From: Gallionellales bacterium GWA2_60_18
Lineage (GTDB): Bacteria; Pseudomonadota; Gammaproteobacteria; Burkholderiales; Gallionellaceae
Reading direction: 5' to 3'
DNA: 12,744 nt
NCBI GenBank assembly: GCA_001801105.1
Contig: MGWS01000029.1
Span: 1 to 12,744 of the forward strand
The notes under the pieces are model-generated. The model saw only the letters and a list, made by a program, of their open reading frames with translations, was not told where the DNA came from and searched no databases. Made by a program: the position numbers and the translations under genes. Below are positions 1 through 6,766 of this stretch, piece by piece. Numbering within the stretch: position 1 is the stretch's first letter; each line of letters begins with the position of its first letter.

Positions 1-473
1 GCCATGCGCGCAATGCCGAAGTCGGTGATTTTTGCGTGCCCGTCGCGCACCACCATGATGTTCGAAGGCTTGACATCGCGGTGCACAATGCCATGTTCGT
101 GCGCATAGGCCAGCCCTTGCGCCACCTGGGCGACGATATCCAGCACCTGATCGACCGGCAACAGCCCGCTGTCGTTCATGATGTCGCGCAACTCGCGCCC
201 TTGCAGGAATTCCATCGCGATGTAGGCCACGTCGCCGCTCTTGCCCACATCGTAAATGGTCACGATGTTCGGATGGTTGAGCCGCCCGGCCGCCTTGGCT
301 TCCTGATAGAAGCGTCCCTCGTATTCTTCCTTTTCGTCCAGCGCGAGTCCGAGGTTGATTGTCTTGATCGCAACCACGCGGTCGATCAGCGGATCCGTGG
401 CCTTATAGACGATGCCCATCGCGCCCTGTCCGAGCTCGCCAAGCACCTCATAGCGCCCTATTTGGCTAATCAT
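1..473 (-). CDS. Hanks-type serine/threonine protein kinase, N-terminal part (runs off the left edge)
   Basis: About 157 codons of a eukaryotic-like Ser/Thr kinase are visible; the C-terminus lies outside the window. Reading from the ATG at 473, the protein begins MISQIGRYEV and shows the kinase landmarks in order: glycine-rich loop GQGAMG at residues 15-20, VAIK with the ATP-anchoring lysine K37, the C-helix glutamate in the FYQEAK segment (E58), the catalytic loop HRDVKPSN at 131-138 with D133 as catalytic base, and the metal-binding DFG at 151-153. All residues needed for phosphotransfer are present, so the kinase is probably active. The substrate cannot be read from the sequence. The gene lies 69 bp downstream of the cyclase-like gene on the same strand, with no terminator visible between them, which suggests co-transcription. 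Only a weak purine-rich stretch precedes the start. Whether a transmembrane or sensor region follows the kinase domain cannot be seen. Confidence 0.92.
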   Translation of the reverse strand, partial: MISQIGRYEVLGELGQGAMGIVYKATDPLIDRVVAIKTINLGLALDEKEEYEGRFYQEAKAAGRLNHPNIVTIYDVGKSGDVAYIAMEFLQGRELRDIMNDSGLLPVDQVLDIVAQVAQGLAYAHEHGIVHRDVKPSNIMVVRDGHAKITDFGIARM

Positions 474-542
474 GACAATCACCCGAGTGGATCATAATTG
501 CGATATTCATTTATGCGAATCCGGCAGTCAGGGAAATTTTTG

Positions 543-1949
543 CTAATCGCAAAAGTTCGGCTTGAGCCGCAATGTCTTGCCCGATTGAAGCTCGACATCT
601 TGCGTGAAAAGATCGCCACCCTTGCTGGTAACAATCACTCTGTGTTTGCCCGACGAAACAGCCACGGTCAACTTTGCCGAGACCGTCTTGCCTTTATCAT
701 GGCCGTCCACAAACATTTGCGTTCCGTCTTTGCAGCTAATGGAGATATATGCTTCTGTGCCCGGTTCGATACCGCCCTTGATTACCTCAAGCAAAGTCTT
801 CTTGTCAGTCGATTCGGGCTCGTTGGCCTTGGGCTGTGGCGCCGTGTGCTTGGCCTGGTCACCCGCACTTATGCTGTCCGGCTTGGCTTCAACGCTCTTT
901 TTTGCGTCGGGCTTGCCTTCAACGCTCTTTTTCACATCCGGCTTGCCTTCAGCAATTTTTTTTGCGTCCGGTTTTGCGTTCTGTTTTGCAACGGCTTGGG
1001 CGGTGGCAGGGACTGCCGATGCGGCTCCTGAAGCAGGCGCTGGTGCGGCTCCGGAAGCAACTACCGCAACGCCGGAAGCGGCCACCGAAGCGGGTGCAGA
1101 TGCCGGCTCGACACCGCTCGCCGCCAGCACCTGATCGGCATCTGGCAGTGCGGGTGCTTCGCCGTTATGTGTCAGCTTGAACACCAATGCACCAACCAGT
1201 GCCACAGGTATGACAACCGCACCGACATACAGGGTGCGCTGCTTGGAATCGGCCTGCGCAAAGCTCGCCTTGAGATGGCTGACCGCGTTATTGCCTCCGA
1301 GCGCCAGGGTGTTCCAGCCCTCCCTGGCGGATGCCATCAAGCGCGCTGGCCATCCATTTTTCTGTATCTCATGTAAATTTGTAGCAATCAGCTCTGCCGT
1401 TTTTTCACCCAGATGGCCGATGGCATACACCTCATGCTCGCGCACGTGCTTGTCGGTGCGCGACCCCTGATAGCTGAACATCCCGGTGTACTGCGGCGAA
1501 AGGCGCGAAACCGCATCGAAATAAGAGCGCGATACGAGTATCTGATCCGCTTCCGCAAAGCCCATGATGCGCTGCGCGACATTGATGCCATCCCCCACGA
1601 TGTTGGGCTGGCCGTTGATATCCCTGACCAGACGCACCGGCCCGAGATTGATCCCTGCCCGCACCAGCAGCGGCGGATCCTGGTTGGGGCCTTCGTTGAG
1701 TATGCTTTCGCGCAGGCTGAGCGCGGCCTTCAATGCGTCTTCAACATCGCCGAGAAAATTGATGGCCGCGCCGTCGCCGGTGTCGAGAATGATCCGGTCG
1801 TCTATTGGCACGCTGCCGATGGCCGCAGAGAGATAGCTGTTAAACCGGTCCTTCAGCGAAATTTGACCAGACACCGACCTCTTGGAATATTCGACGATAT
1901 CCAAGAACAGTACGCTGCACATGATGGTCTTATTGCTGCGCTCTTCCAT
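543..1949 (-). CDS. Class III adenylate/guanylate cyclase-like protein with TM segment, repetitive linker and PEGA-like C-terminal domain
   Basis: This 468-residue protein has an N-terminal class III cyclase homology domain (about residues 10-178). The two metal-binding aspartates are present (D17 in LFLDIVEYS, D59 in DTGDGAA), as are the transition-state pair N123 and R127 in GDGINVAQR. The positions that normally select adenine (Lys four residues before the second Asp, Asp seven before the Asn) are L55 and N116, so the substrate is uncertain. Residues 240-258 form one hydrophobic membrane segment. They are followed by an Ala/Pro/Ser-rich linker, a Lys-rich repeat (about 326-358), and a domain at about 400-464 containing MFVDGHDKGKT and SSGKHRVIV, which resembles PEGA domains. 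The likely topology is a cytoplasmic cyclase domain with the PEGA-like part in the periplasm. The start is the ATG at 1949; the next ATG (M10) is also possible. A Ser/Thr kinase gene follows directly, suggesting a shared signalling role. Enzymatic activity is inferred, not shown. Confidence 0.87.
   Translation of the reverse strand: MEERSNKTIMCSVLFLDIVEYSKRSVSGQISLKDRFNSYLSAAIGSVPIDDRIILDTGDGAAINFLGDVEDALKAALSLRESILNEGPNQDPPLLVRAGINLGPVRLVRDINGQPNIVGDGINVAQRIMGFAEADQILVSRSYFDAVSRLSPQYTGMFSYQGSRTDKHVREHEVYAIGHLGEKTAELIATNLHEIQKNGWPARLMASAREGWNTLALGGNNAVSHLKASFAQADSKQRTLYVGAVVIPVALVGALVFKLTHNGEAPALPDADQVLAASGVEPASAPASVAASGVAVVASGAAPAPASGAASAVPATAQAVAKQNAKPDAKKIAEGKPDVKKSVEGKPDAKKSVEAKPDSISAGDQAKHTAPQPKANEPESTDKKTLLEVIKGGIEPGTEAYISISCKDGTQMFVDGHDKGKTVSAKLTVAVSSGKHRVIVTSKGGDLFTQDVELQSGKTLRLKPNFCD
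881..970 (-). repeat. Three 30-bp tandem repeats coding for a Lys-rich decapeptide
   Basis: Three consecutive 30-bp units (881-910, 911-940, 941-970) begin with gcttg and end with tccg or tcgg. They encode the decapeptide pattern KPD(A/V)KK(S/I)(V/A)E(G/A) inside the cyclase-like protein, between its membrane segment and the PEGA-like domain. The first two units are the most alike; the third differs mainly in its middle. The period is a multiple of three, so gain or loss of a unit would keep the reading frame. Position and composition suggest a flexible, charged spacer. Confidence 0.85.
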
Positions 1950-2012
1950 TCAGTTTCCCAATAGCCTGCTCACACTATCTATCTTCCAGAAATTCCGGCT
2001 TGGACGGTTGAC

Positions 2013-2042
2013 CAAATACAATGCTGCGGATTTTAGTGACAA
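2013..2042 (-). promoter_or_regulatory. Possible promoter for the cyclase-kinase pair
   Basis: Read on the minus strand, TTGTCA (2037-2042) and TATTTG (2013-2018) are separated by 18 bp and resemble sigma-70 -35 and -10 boxes. They begin immediately after the rluB stop codon and lie about 64 bp upstream of the cyclase start. The -10 box is a poor match, so this is tentative. Confidence 0.3.
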
Positions 2043-2945
2043 TCAGCGTTTTACACCAGTTTTACTTTTCCCGTTGCCGGCTCGTCCGGCGCTTCTAACG
2101 GCTTTCGCTGCGGGAATCTGGCCACGCTCGATTTTCGCCGGTTTAGCCCGGTCAGCCGGATTGGGTGCGTGCATGCCTTGCTGCGATTCATCCCCATCAG
2201 TCACGATCCCAGCCCAATCCAATACCTGCGCTACCTCGCCCTCACCCAGCTCGGCACTCATCCCCCGCTTCAACCGTGGCGGCAGGCTGATGACGCCGAA
2301 GCGCACCCGCATCAGCCGGCTGACCGGCAACCCCAGTGCATCAAAGGTGCGGCGCACCACGCGGTTGCGGCCTTCCTTGAGCATCACGCGATACCAGTGG
2401 TTGAAGCCTTCGCCGCCATGATCTTCAAGTTTCTCGAATTTCACCGGGCCATCTTCCAGTTCGATGCCCTGGCTGAGCGCCTGCCCCATCTGCGCTTCTG
2501 TCATGGTGCCCTGCACACGTACCGCGTATTCGCGCTCGACTTCAAAACGCGGATGCATCAGGCGGTTTGCCAATTCGCCGGAAGTGGTGAAAATCAGCAA
2601 ACCGCTGGTGTTGAAATCCAGCCGCCCGATGGCGATCCATTTCTGGCCGCGCAACTTTGGCAGCTTGTCGAACACACTGGCGCGCTTTTCCGGGTCGTCG
2701 CGGCTGACGATTTCGCCTTCCGGCTTGTGGTACAACAACACGCGTATGGCAGACTCCCTTTCGCCGACACGGATGGTGCGGCGTTCCGCCTTCACCAGGT
2801 CTCCTTCCACCACGCGCATTCCCAAGGTAGCCGGCTCGCCGTTCACGCTGACGCGCCCGGCGGCAATCCACTCCTCCATCAGGCGGCGCGAGCCGAACCC
2901 GGCTTGCGCCAGCACCTTCTGCAACTTTTCGCCCTGTTCATTCAT
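2043..2945 (-). CDS. rluB: 23S rRNA pseudouridine synthase, RluB/RluF type
   Basis: This 300-residue enzyme of the RsuA/RluB/RluF family isomerises a uridine in 23S rRNA to pseudouridine; U2605 is the site for RluB in E. coli. An S4 RNA-binding domain occupies about residues 5-60 ([15 protein letters not shown]). The catalytic domain follows, with the family motif [11 protein letters not shown] at 107-117 and D110 as the catalytic aspartate. Further family segments are [18 protein letters not shown] and SRLMRVRFG. After about residue 240 comes a tail that ends in a Lys/Arg/Ala-rich stretch, of the sort common in RluB proteins and likely to aid rRNA contact. The ATG at 2945 overlaps the recR TGA in the sequence ATGA, so translation is probably coupled to recR. 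No intrinsic terminator is visible after the gene. RluB is preferred over RluE/RluF because of the length and the basic tail, but the exact target uridine is inferred. Confidence 0.92.
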   Translation of the reverse strand: MNEQGEKLQKVLAQAGFGSRRLMEEWIAAGRVSVNGEPATLGMRVVEGDLVKAERRTIRVGERESAIRVLLYHKPEGEIVSRDDPEKRASVFDKLPKLRGQKWIAIGRLDFNTSGLLIFTTSGELANRLMHPRFEVEREYAVRVQGTMTEAQMGQALSQGIELEDGPVKFEKLEDHGGEGFNHWYRVMLKEGRNRVVRRTFDALGLPVSRLMRVRFGVISLPPRLKRGMSAELGEGEVAQVLDWAGIVTDGDESQQGMHAPNPADRAKPAKIERGQIPAAKAVRSAGRAGNGKSKTGVKR

Positions 2946-3553
2946 ATCGATATTTCACGCCGCTCCAGTACGGCCTGCGCCAATGTGCCGCTATCTACCT
3001 GCTCCAGTTCGCCGCCAACCGGCAGGCCGCGCGCAATACGCGACACCTTGACGCCCTGCGCCTGCAACAGGTTCGCCAGATAATGCGCCGTCGCATCGCC
3101 CTCCACGGTGAAATTGGTCGCTAGGATCACCTCGGCCAATTTTCCTTCATGGGGCTGCTCCAGCACACGCCTGACCAAGCGGTCAAAATGCAGCTCTTTC
3201 GCGCCGATGCCGTCCAGCGGCGACAGCCGGCCCATCAACACGAAGTACATGCCGCGATAACACTGCGTTTGCTCCATCATCAGCAAATCGGCGGGCATTT
3301 CCACCACGCACAGCAGGCTTGCATCGCGTTTGGCCGATGCGCACAACGCACACACTTCCTGCTCGGAAAAATTATTGCACTTGCCGCAGTGCCGGATGTT
3401 GCTGGCGGCCAGTTCCAGCGATTGCGCCAGGCGCAGCGCCCCGGCGCGATCGCGCTGCAGCAGATGATAAGCCATACGCTGCGCGGATTTCGGCCCGACG
3501 CCAGGCAGGCAGCGCAACGCAGCAATCAATTCATCCAGATGGGAAGGCATCAT
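2942..3553 (-). CDS. recR: Recombination mediator protein RecR
   Basis: RecR works with RecO (and RecF) to load RecA onto SSB-coated single-stranded DNA in gap repair. The order of domains is complete. A helix-hairpin-helix region contains [13 protein letters not shown] (about residues 16-28). A zinc finger has Cys at 56, 59, 68 and 71 (CGKC...CALC). A Toprim domain starts at [16 protein letters not shown], and the C-terminal part contains the [11 protein letters not shown] segment. The length of 203 residues is normal. The ATG at 3553 is chosen because an AAAGG ribosome-binding site (3563-3567) lies 9 nt upstream; a TTG one codon earlier and an ATG one codon later are also possible. The stop overlaps the rluB start by 4 bp. 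It follows ybaB in the usual dnaX-ybaB-recR order, but here after a 235-bp gap. Confidence 0.98.
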   Translation of the reverse strand: MMPSHLDELIAALRCLPGVGPKSAQRMAYHLLQRDRAGALRLAQSLELAASNIRHCGKCNNFSEQEVCALCASAKRDASLLCVVEMPADLLMMEQTQCYRGMYFVLMGRLSPLDGIGAKELHFDRLVRRVLEQPHEGKLAEVILATNFTVEGDATAHYLANLLQAQGVKVSRIARGLPVGGELEQVDSGTLAQAVLERREISI

Positions 3554-3788
3554 CAAGGCTAACCTTTCATCCTTAAAAGCGGCTTAAAAGTGGCAGTTAA
3601 ACCACGAGGAGCATAAACAACGCGCAAATGAGCAGCGGATTATTCGCCCCCCATCACCTCGCAGCGGCGTCAAACAGTTGCAACCCAAGGAATAATCTTC
3701 GCACCATGAAGCCGCTGACTAAACGAGAAAACTGCACTCGTTCATTCGCTGGTTATGCGTTCTTCGCGGCGAAATGCTTTCTGGTTTA
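3554..3788. other. Intergenic region between ybaB and recR
   Basis: These 235 bp hold no recognisable gene. The ybaB frame ends in tandem stops (TGA TAA). A weak hairpin (TTCTG/CAGAA) overlaps the end of ybaB but has no T-tract. Close to recR there is an 11-bp direct repeat, cttaaaagcgg and cttaaaagtgg, at 3572-3582 and 3583-3593. A promoter for recR-rluB may lie here, but I could not find a pair of boxes with proper spacing. Confidence 0.6.
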
Positions 3789-4115
3789 TCAGAACGGTAA
3801 CTTCACCCCGGGCGGCAAACCCATACCGGCGGTAAAACCGCTCATGCGCTGCTGCGAGACGGCCTCGGCCTTTTTCATCGCATCGTTGAGCGCCAGCACA
3901 ATCAAGTCTTCCAGCATTTCCTTGTCATCGGACAGTACGCTGTCATCCAGCAATACGCGCCGCACTTCATGCGCGCAGGTCATCGTCACCTTGACCAGAC
4001 CGGAGCCGGCCTGGCCTTCCACTTCCACATTTGCCAATTCTGCCTGCGCCTTCTGCATATTCTGCTGCATTTGCTGCGCCTGCTTCATCAACCCGCCCAA
4101 TCCACCCTTCATCAT
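3789..4115 (-). CDS. ybaB: Nucleoid-associated protein YbaB/EbfC
   Basis: This 108-residue protein belongs to the YbaB/EbfC family of small dimeric DNA-binding, nucleoid-associated proteins. The family pattern is clear: N-terminal [20 protein letters not shown], a long Gln/Ala-rich helix, then [26 protein letters not shown], the [15 protein letters not shown] helix and a Gly/Pro-rich C-terminus. The ATG at 4115 has a perfect AGGAGG (4124-4129) 8 nt upstream. The gene starts 29 nt after the dnaX stop, which is its standard position, so the two are almost certainly co-transcribed. Confidence 0.97.
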   Translation of the reverse strand: MMKGGLGGLMKQAQQMQQNMQKAQAELANVEVEGQAGSGLVKVTMTCAHEVRRVLLDDSVLSDDKEMLEDLIVLALNDAMKKAEAVSQQRMSGFTAGMGLPPGVKLPF

Positions 4116-4144
4116 TTTCGCATCCTCCTGTTGTATTGGCTGAT

Positions 4145-5797
4145 TTATTGTATTGGTTTAACCGATTCCGCTATCAGATCGGCATCCAGCTCGACCAAGG
4201 CATCGCGCACAAAATGATCCTGCGCAATCGAGTCGCTCGCCTGCTGCTGCCTGAATTGCTTGGCCTGCTGTTCGACCACCGCCGGCGTTGCCGTTTCGGT
4301 TTTGCCCAGCACGATATTCAGCTTGACCGGCCTGACAAAATAATCGCTCAACGCCGCTTGCAGCTTTTCGATCGCCATTTTGTTTGCCTGGAGGTGCCTG
4401 TGCTCCTGCGCCAGACACAAGACGAGCCGCTGATCCGAAAAACTTTCCAGCGTGCAGTTTTTCGCCAATTGCAGCGCCATGCCCTGCACATTCAGTTGCG
4501 CCAGCAAAACTCCCCAGTCCGGCTGGCCGGTCGACGTAACCTCATTGCCTGGATTGGGCGACGCGGCAATCGGGGCGTGGCCGGTTGAAACAGGCGCTAC
4601 TACAGCAGCACTCACGGGTTTCACGGCCAGCGCAACCTTGTCCGCCGCCGGGCGCGCGTTCGGTTGCACGGCGACAGCGGATGCTGCCAAGGCTGGCTGC
4701 AACCCGCCCCTGGCCGGCGCAAACGCCAGCATGCGCAACAGCGTCATGGTAAAGCCGGCATATTCATCGGGCGCCAGATCGATCTCGTCGCGCCCATGGA
4801 TGGCAATCTGGTAGAACAATTGCGTATCTTCCGGCGTGAATGCCTGCGCCAACTCCAGCAAACGCACCCGTTCCGGCTCGTCATCCGGGATTGCCTGCGG
4901 CACGGTCTGCGCCAGCGCAACGCGATGCAACAATGTCGCCAGTTCCTGCAACGCCGCATCGAACGCCACGCTGCGCGCTGCCATGTTGTCTGCAATTGCA
5001 AGCAATGCCACACCATCCTGCCCGTGCAGCGCGGCCAGCAAATCGAACAGGTAGCTCTGGTCTATCGCGCCCAGCATGGTGCGCACCACCGCTTCTTCCA
5101 CTTTGGCGGCGGAAAAAGCGATCGCCTGATCCATCAGGCTCAGCGCATCGCGCATACTGCCCTGCGCGGCCCGCGCAATCAGGTTGACCGCCGCAGGCTC
5201 GAAGGAAACCTGTTCCTGCTCCAGCACATACTGCAAATGCGTAGCAATCAGGGCCGGCGGCAATTGCTTCAGGTTGAATTGCAGGCAGCGCGACAATACC
5301 GTGACCGGAATCTTCTGCGGGTCGGTGGTGGCGAGGATGAATTTCACATGCCCCGGCGGCTCTTCCAGCGTCTTCAGCATCGCATTGAACGCCGACTTGG
5401 ACAGCATATGCACTTCGTCGATGATATACACCTTGAAGCGCCCGCTGGTCGGCGCGTACAACGCGCTTTCCAACAGCTCGCGCATATTATCGACCTGCGT
5501 GTTGGATGCGGCATCCAGCTCGATCAAGTCGACAAAGCGCCCGCTATCGATTTCCTTGCAGGCGCTGCATTCCCCGCACGGCGTCGCAGTGATGCCCGAT
5601 ACGCAATTCAGCGACTTGGCGAAGATGCGCGCGATGGTGGTCTTGCCCACCCCGCGCGTGCCGGTAAACAGATAGGCGTGATGCAGGCGGTTCTGCGTGA
5701 GCGCATTGCTGAGCGCCTTGACGACATGCTCCTGCCCCGCCAGTTGCGCGAAGGTTTTAGGACGCCATTTGCGCGCGAGAACAGTTGTGGCCGACAA
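4145..5797 (-). CDS. dnaX: DNA polymerase III subunit tau/gamma
   Basis: DnaX is the ATPase of the clamp loader and, as tau, tethers the replicative polymerases to the helicase. The AAA+ module is intact. Numbering from the TTG at 5797, the Walker A motif GTRGVGKTT is at 46-54, zinc-binding cysteines are at 65, 74, 77 and 80, Walker B YIIDEVHM is at 124-131, sensor 1 is in FILATTDPQ, and the arginine-finger motif is LSRC. The tau-like C-terminus is preceded by an Ala/Pro/Val-rich linker. The total is 550 residues. There is no ATG near the N-terminus. TTG at 5797 gives [13 protein letters not shown], close to the usual family start; a second TTG at 5812 overlaps the pagL TGA and would add five residues. 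I saw no A-AAA-AAG-type slippery heptamer, so a programmed frameshift to gamma is not supported. Confidence 0.97.
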   Translation of the reverse strand: MSATTVLARKWRPKTFAQLAGQEHVVKALSNALTQNRLHHAYLFTGTRGVGKTTIARIFAKSLNCVSGITATPCGECSACKEIDSGRFVDLIELDAASNTQVDNMRELLESALYAPTSGRFKVYIIDEVHMLSKSAFNAMLKTLEEPPGHVKFILATTDPQKIPVTVLSRCLQFNLKQLPPALIATHLQYVLEQEQVSFEPAAVNLIARAAQGSMRDALSLMDQAIAFSAAKVEEAVVRTMLGAIDQSYLFDLLAALHGQDGVALLAIADNMAARSVAFDAALQELATLLHRVALAQTVPQAIPDDEPERVRLLELAQAFTPEDTQLFYQIAIHGRDEIDLAPDEYAGFTMTLLRMLAFAPARGGLQPALAASAVAVQPNARPAADKVALAVKPVSAAVVAPVSTGHAPIAASPNPGNEVTSTGQPDWGVLLAQLNVQGMALQLAKNCTLESFSDQRLVLCLAQEHRHLQANKMAIEKLQAALSDYFVRPVKLNIVLGKTETATPAVVEQQAKQFRQQQASDSIAQDHFVRDALVELDADLIAESVKPIQ

Positions 5798-5808
5798 GTT
5801 ACACCACG

Positions 5809-6339
5809 TCAAAAATAATAGGCAAAGCGGATTTGATTGAAGTTGATGCCCTGATTCGGATGCTTGATGCTGCCGTTGGAGAGATGCTGATAGCGATAGC
5901 CCAAATCAAATTGCCGGCGCTCGCCAAAGCGCACCCCTGCACCGATGTGGTCACCAAACTGGAAGGCTGTGCTGAACTTCCGGCTCGCATTAATGAAGGT
6001 CGGTGAGATCAGATGGAAGCCGATAGCTGCCTCCGCATAAGGCGCAAACCCACCCGGATTTTTTTGCTGCAAGCGGAACACCGGGGTAATGCCTATATCC
6101 GTAATAGTCTGGTTATTACCTACCGAGCTATGCCCGCGCCAACGGCCCACTGATGCTTCCCAATAACCGGTCACCAGCCAATCCCCCTCGGTGAACCACT
6201 GCTTATCCCAGTTCCAGACAATTCCGGCGCGCGCTATATCCGTTGCGTTGCCAGTGCCATATTCAACGGATACGCCATCCACGGCGGATGCATTGCCACT
6301 CAAGAGCAGCACGCCAATCAGCAAACCGGTTTTTCTCAT
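5809..6339 (-). CDS. pagL: Lipid A 3-O-deacylase (PagL)-like outer membrane protein
   Basis: This 176-residue precursor has a signal peptide (MRKTGLLIGVLLLSGNASA, cleavage after residue 19) and a mature part rich in alternating beta strands that ends in Phe (AYYF), typical of an outer membrane beta-barrel. The C-terminal signature RYQHLSNGSIKHPNQGIN matches the PagL family, with catalytic H152 and S154 and oxyanion-hole N155. The position expected for the catalytic Glu (His+14) is N166. PagL removes the 3-O-linked acyl chain from lipid A. The ATG at 6339 is chosen because it begins the signal peptide and has a G-rich stretch upstream; a longer reading would run through the 4.5S RNA gene. The gene sits between ffs and dnaX, 11 nt before the chosen dnaX start (or overlapping the alternative one). 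Family membership is fairly sure; activity is less so because of the Asn. Confidence 0.86.
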   Translation of the reverse strand: MRKTGLLIGVLLLSGNASAVDGVSVEYGTGNATDIARAGIVWNWDKQWFTEGDWLVTGYWEASVGRWRGHSSVGNNQTITDIGITPVFRLQQKNPGGFAPYAEAAIGFHLISPTFINASRKFSTAFQFGDHIGAGVRFGERRQFDLGYRYQHLSNGSIKHPNQGINFNQIRFAYYF

Positions 6340-6368
6340 CACTCGCCCCCAACCGCCCCACAATAGGA

Positions 6369-6464
6369 GGCGAGCCTTACCCCCGGCACTTGCAGTAATT
6401 GGCTGTGGCTGCTTCCTTCCGGACCTGACCAGGTTCACCAACCTGCAATGCGGGGAGGCCCGCC
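6369..6464 (-). ncRNA. ffs: 4.5S RNA, signal recognition particle RNA (bacterial small type)
   Basis: The minus strand carries the conserved SRP RNA apical core, GGTCAGGTCCGGAAGGAAGC, containing the GGAA tetraloop and the asymmetric loop bound by Ffh. The ends pair as required: 5' GGCGGGCCT (6456-6464) with 3' AGGCTCGCC (6369-6377), nine pairs with one G-U. The length of about 96 nt fits the small bacterial type without an Alu domain. The RNA joins Ffh to deliver nascent inner-membrane proteins to FtsY and SecYEG. No T-tract terminator follows, so transcription may continue into pagL and dnaX. Confidence 0.97.
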
Positions 6465-6470
6465 AATTCT

Positions 6471-6499
6471 TTTATGCTTACACAATTTTTATACTTTTA
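6471..6499 (-). promoter_or_regulatory. Possible ffs promoter
   Basis: CATAAA (6471-6476, minus strand) lies 6 nt before the predicted 5' end of 4.5S RNA and could be the -10 box. The sequence 17-18 bp further upstream (TAAAAG or TTAAAA) is a poor -35 box. The whole stretch 6465-6500 is strongly AT-rich compared with its surroundings, as expected of a promoter. Tentative. Confidence 0.33.
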
Positions 6500-6570
6500 A
6501 TCGACGCCGCATGATAAATGAAGCGGTCACTAAAATCCATGCCGAATGTTGCTTATCGGCTTCCCATGCA

Positions 6571-6603
6571 ACAAAAAAGGACTTGGAGGTCATCCAAGTC
6601 CTT
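6571..6603 (-). terminator. Rho-independent terminator of the tRNA-Lys unit
   Basis: A perfect 11-bp stem (6577-6587 with 6593-6603, AAGGACTTGGA against TCCAAGTCCTT) encloses a 5-nt loop. On the minus strand it is followed by a run of six T (6573-6578, the first two pairing at the foot of the stem). It begins 5 nt after the tRNA CCA end, so it ends the tRNA transcript and separates it from ffs. Confidence 0.92.
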
Positions 6604-6608
6604 GCGTT

Positions 6609-6684
6609 TGGTGGGCCGTGAAGGATTTGAACCTTCGACCAATGGATTAAGAGTCCACTGCTCTACCAACTGAGCTAACGACCC
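6609..6684 (-). tRNA. tRNA-Lys (anticodon CTT)
   Basis: This is a 76-nt tRNA with the CCA end encoded. The acceptor stem GGGTCGT pairs with ACGGCCC (one U-G). The D arm is GCTC-AGTTGGTA-GAGC, the anticodon stem is GTGGA/TCCAT with loop CTCTTAA, and the T arm is GAAGG-TTCAAAT-CCTTC. The anticodon CTT (6649-6651) reads the lysine codon AAG. The body closely resembles the E. coli lysine tRNA, which has TTT instead. It has its own promoter and terminator. Confidence 0.98.
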
Positions 6685-6714
6685 GTTCTGATGCAAACAT
6701 CAAAAGCGGCGCGC

Positions 6715-6743
6715 ATTATCGGGAATGCCTACCGGTTTGTCAA
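6715..6743 (-). promoter_or_regulatory. Promoter of tRNA-Lys
   Basis: On the minus strand a perfect TTGACA (6738-6743) and GATAAT (6715-6720) are separated by exactly 17 bp, a near-consensus sigma-70 promoter. A GC-only discriminator (GCGCGCCG) follows the -10 box, a feature linked to growth-rate and ppGpp control of stable RNA promoters. The start site would be near 6708, giving a leader of about 24 nt. Confidence 0.88.
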
Positions 6744-6766
6744 AATAAGCTGCAACGCAAACCGGT
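6731..6766. repeat. Inverted repeat between hisD and the tRNA promoter
   Basis: Perfect 9-bp arms (6731-6739 accggtttg and 6758-6766 caaaccggt) are separated by 18 nt. The right arm touches the hisD stop codon and the left arm covers part of the tRNA -35 box. There is no T-tract after it, so it is not a standard terminator. Confidence 0.75.

Noticed and set aside
474..542. Separate promoter for the Ser/Thr kinase
   Set aside because: A CATAAA-like box exists but no -35 element with acceptable spacing.
3770..3800. Hairpin at the end of ybaB as a terminator
   Set aside because: The stem is only 5 bp and no T-tract follows on the minus strand.
4145..5797. Programmed frameshift in dnaX giving a gamma form
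   Set aside because: No A-AAA-AAG-type slippery heptamer was seen on the coding strand.
6340..6441. Upstream extension of pagL to an alternative start at 6441
   Set aside because: It would be translated through most of the 4.5S RNA gene and bury the signal peptide; the ATG at 6339 explains the protein.
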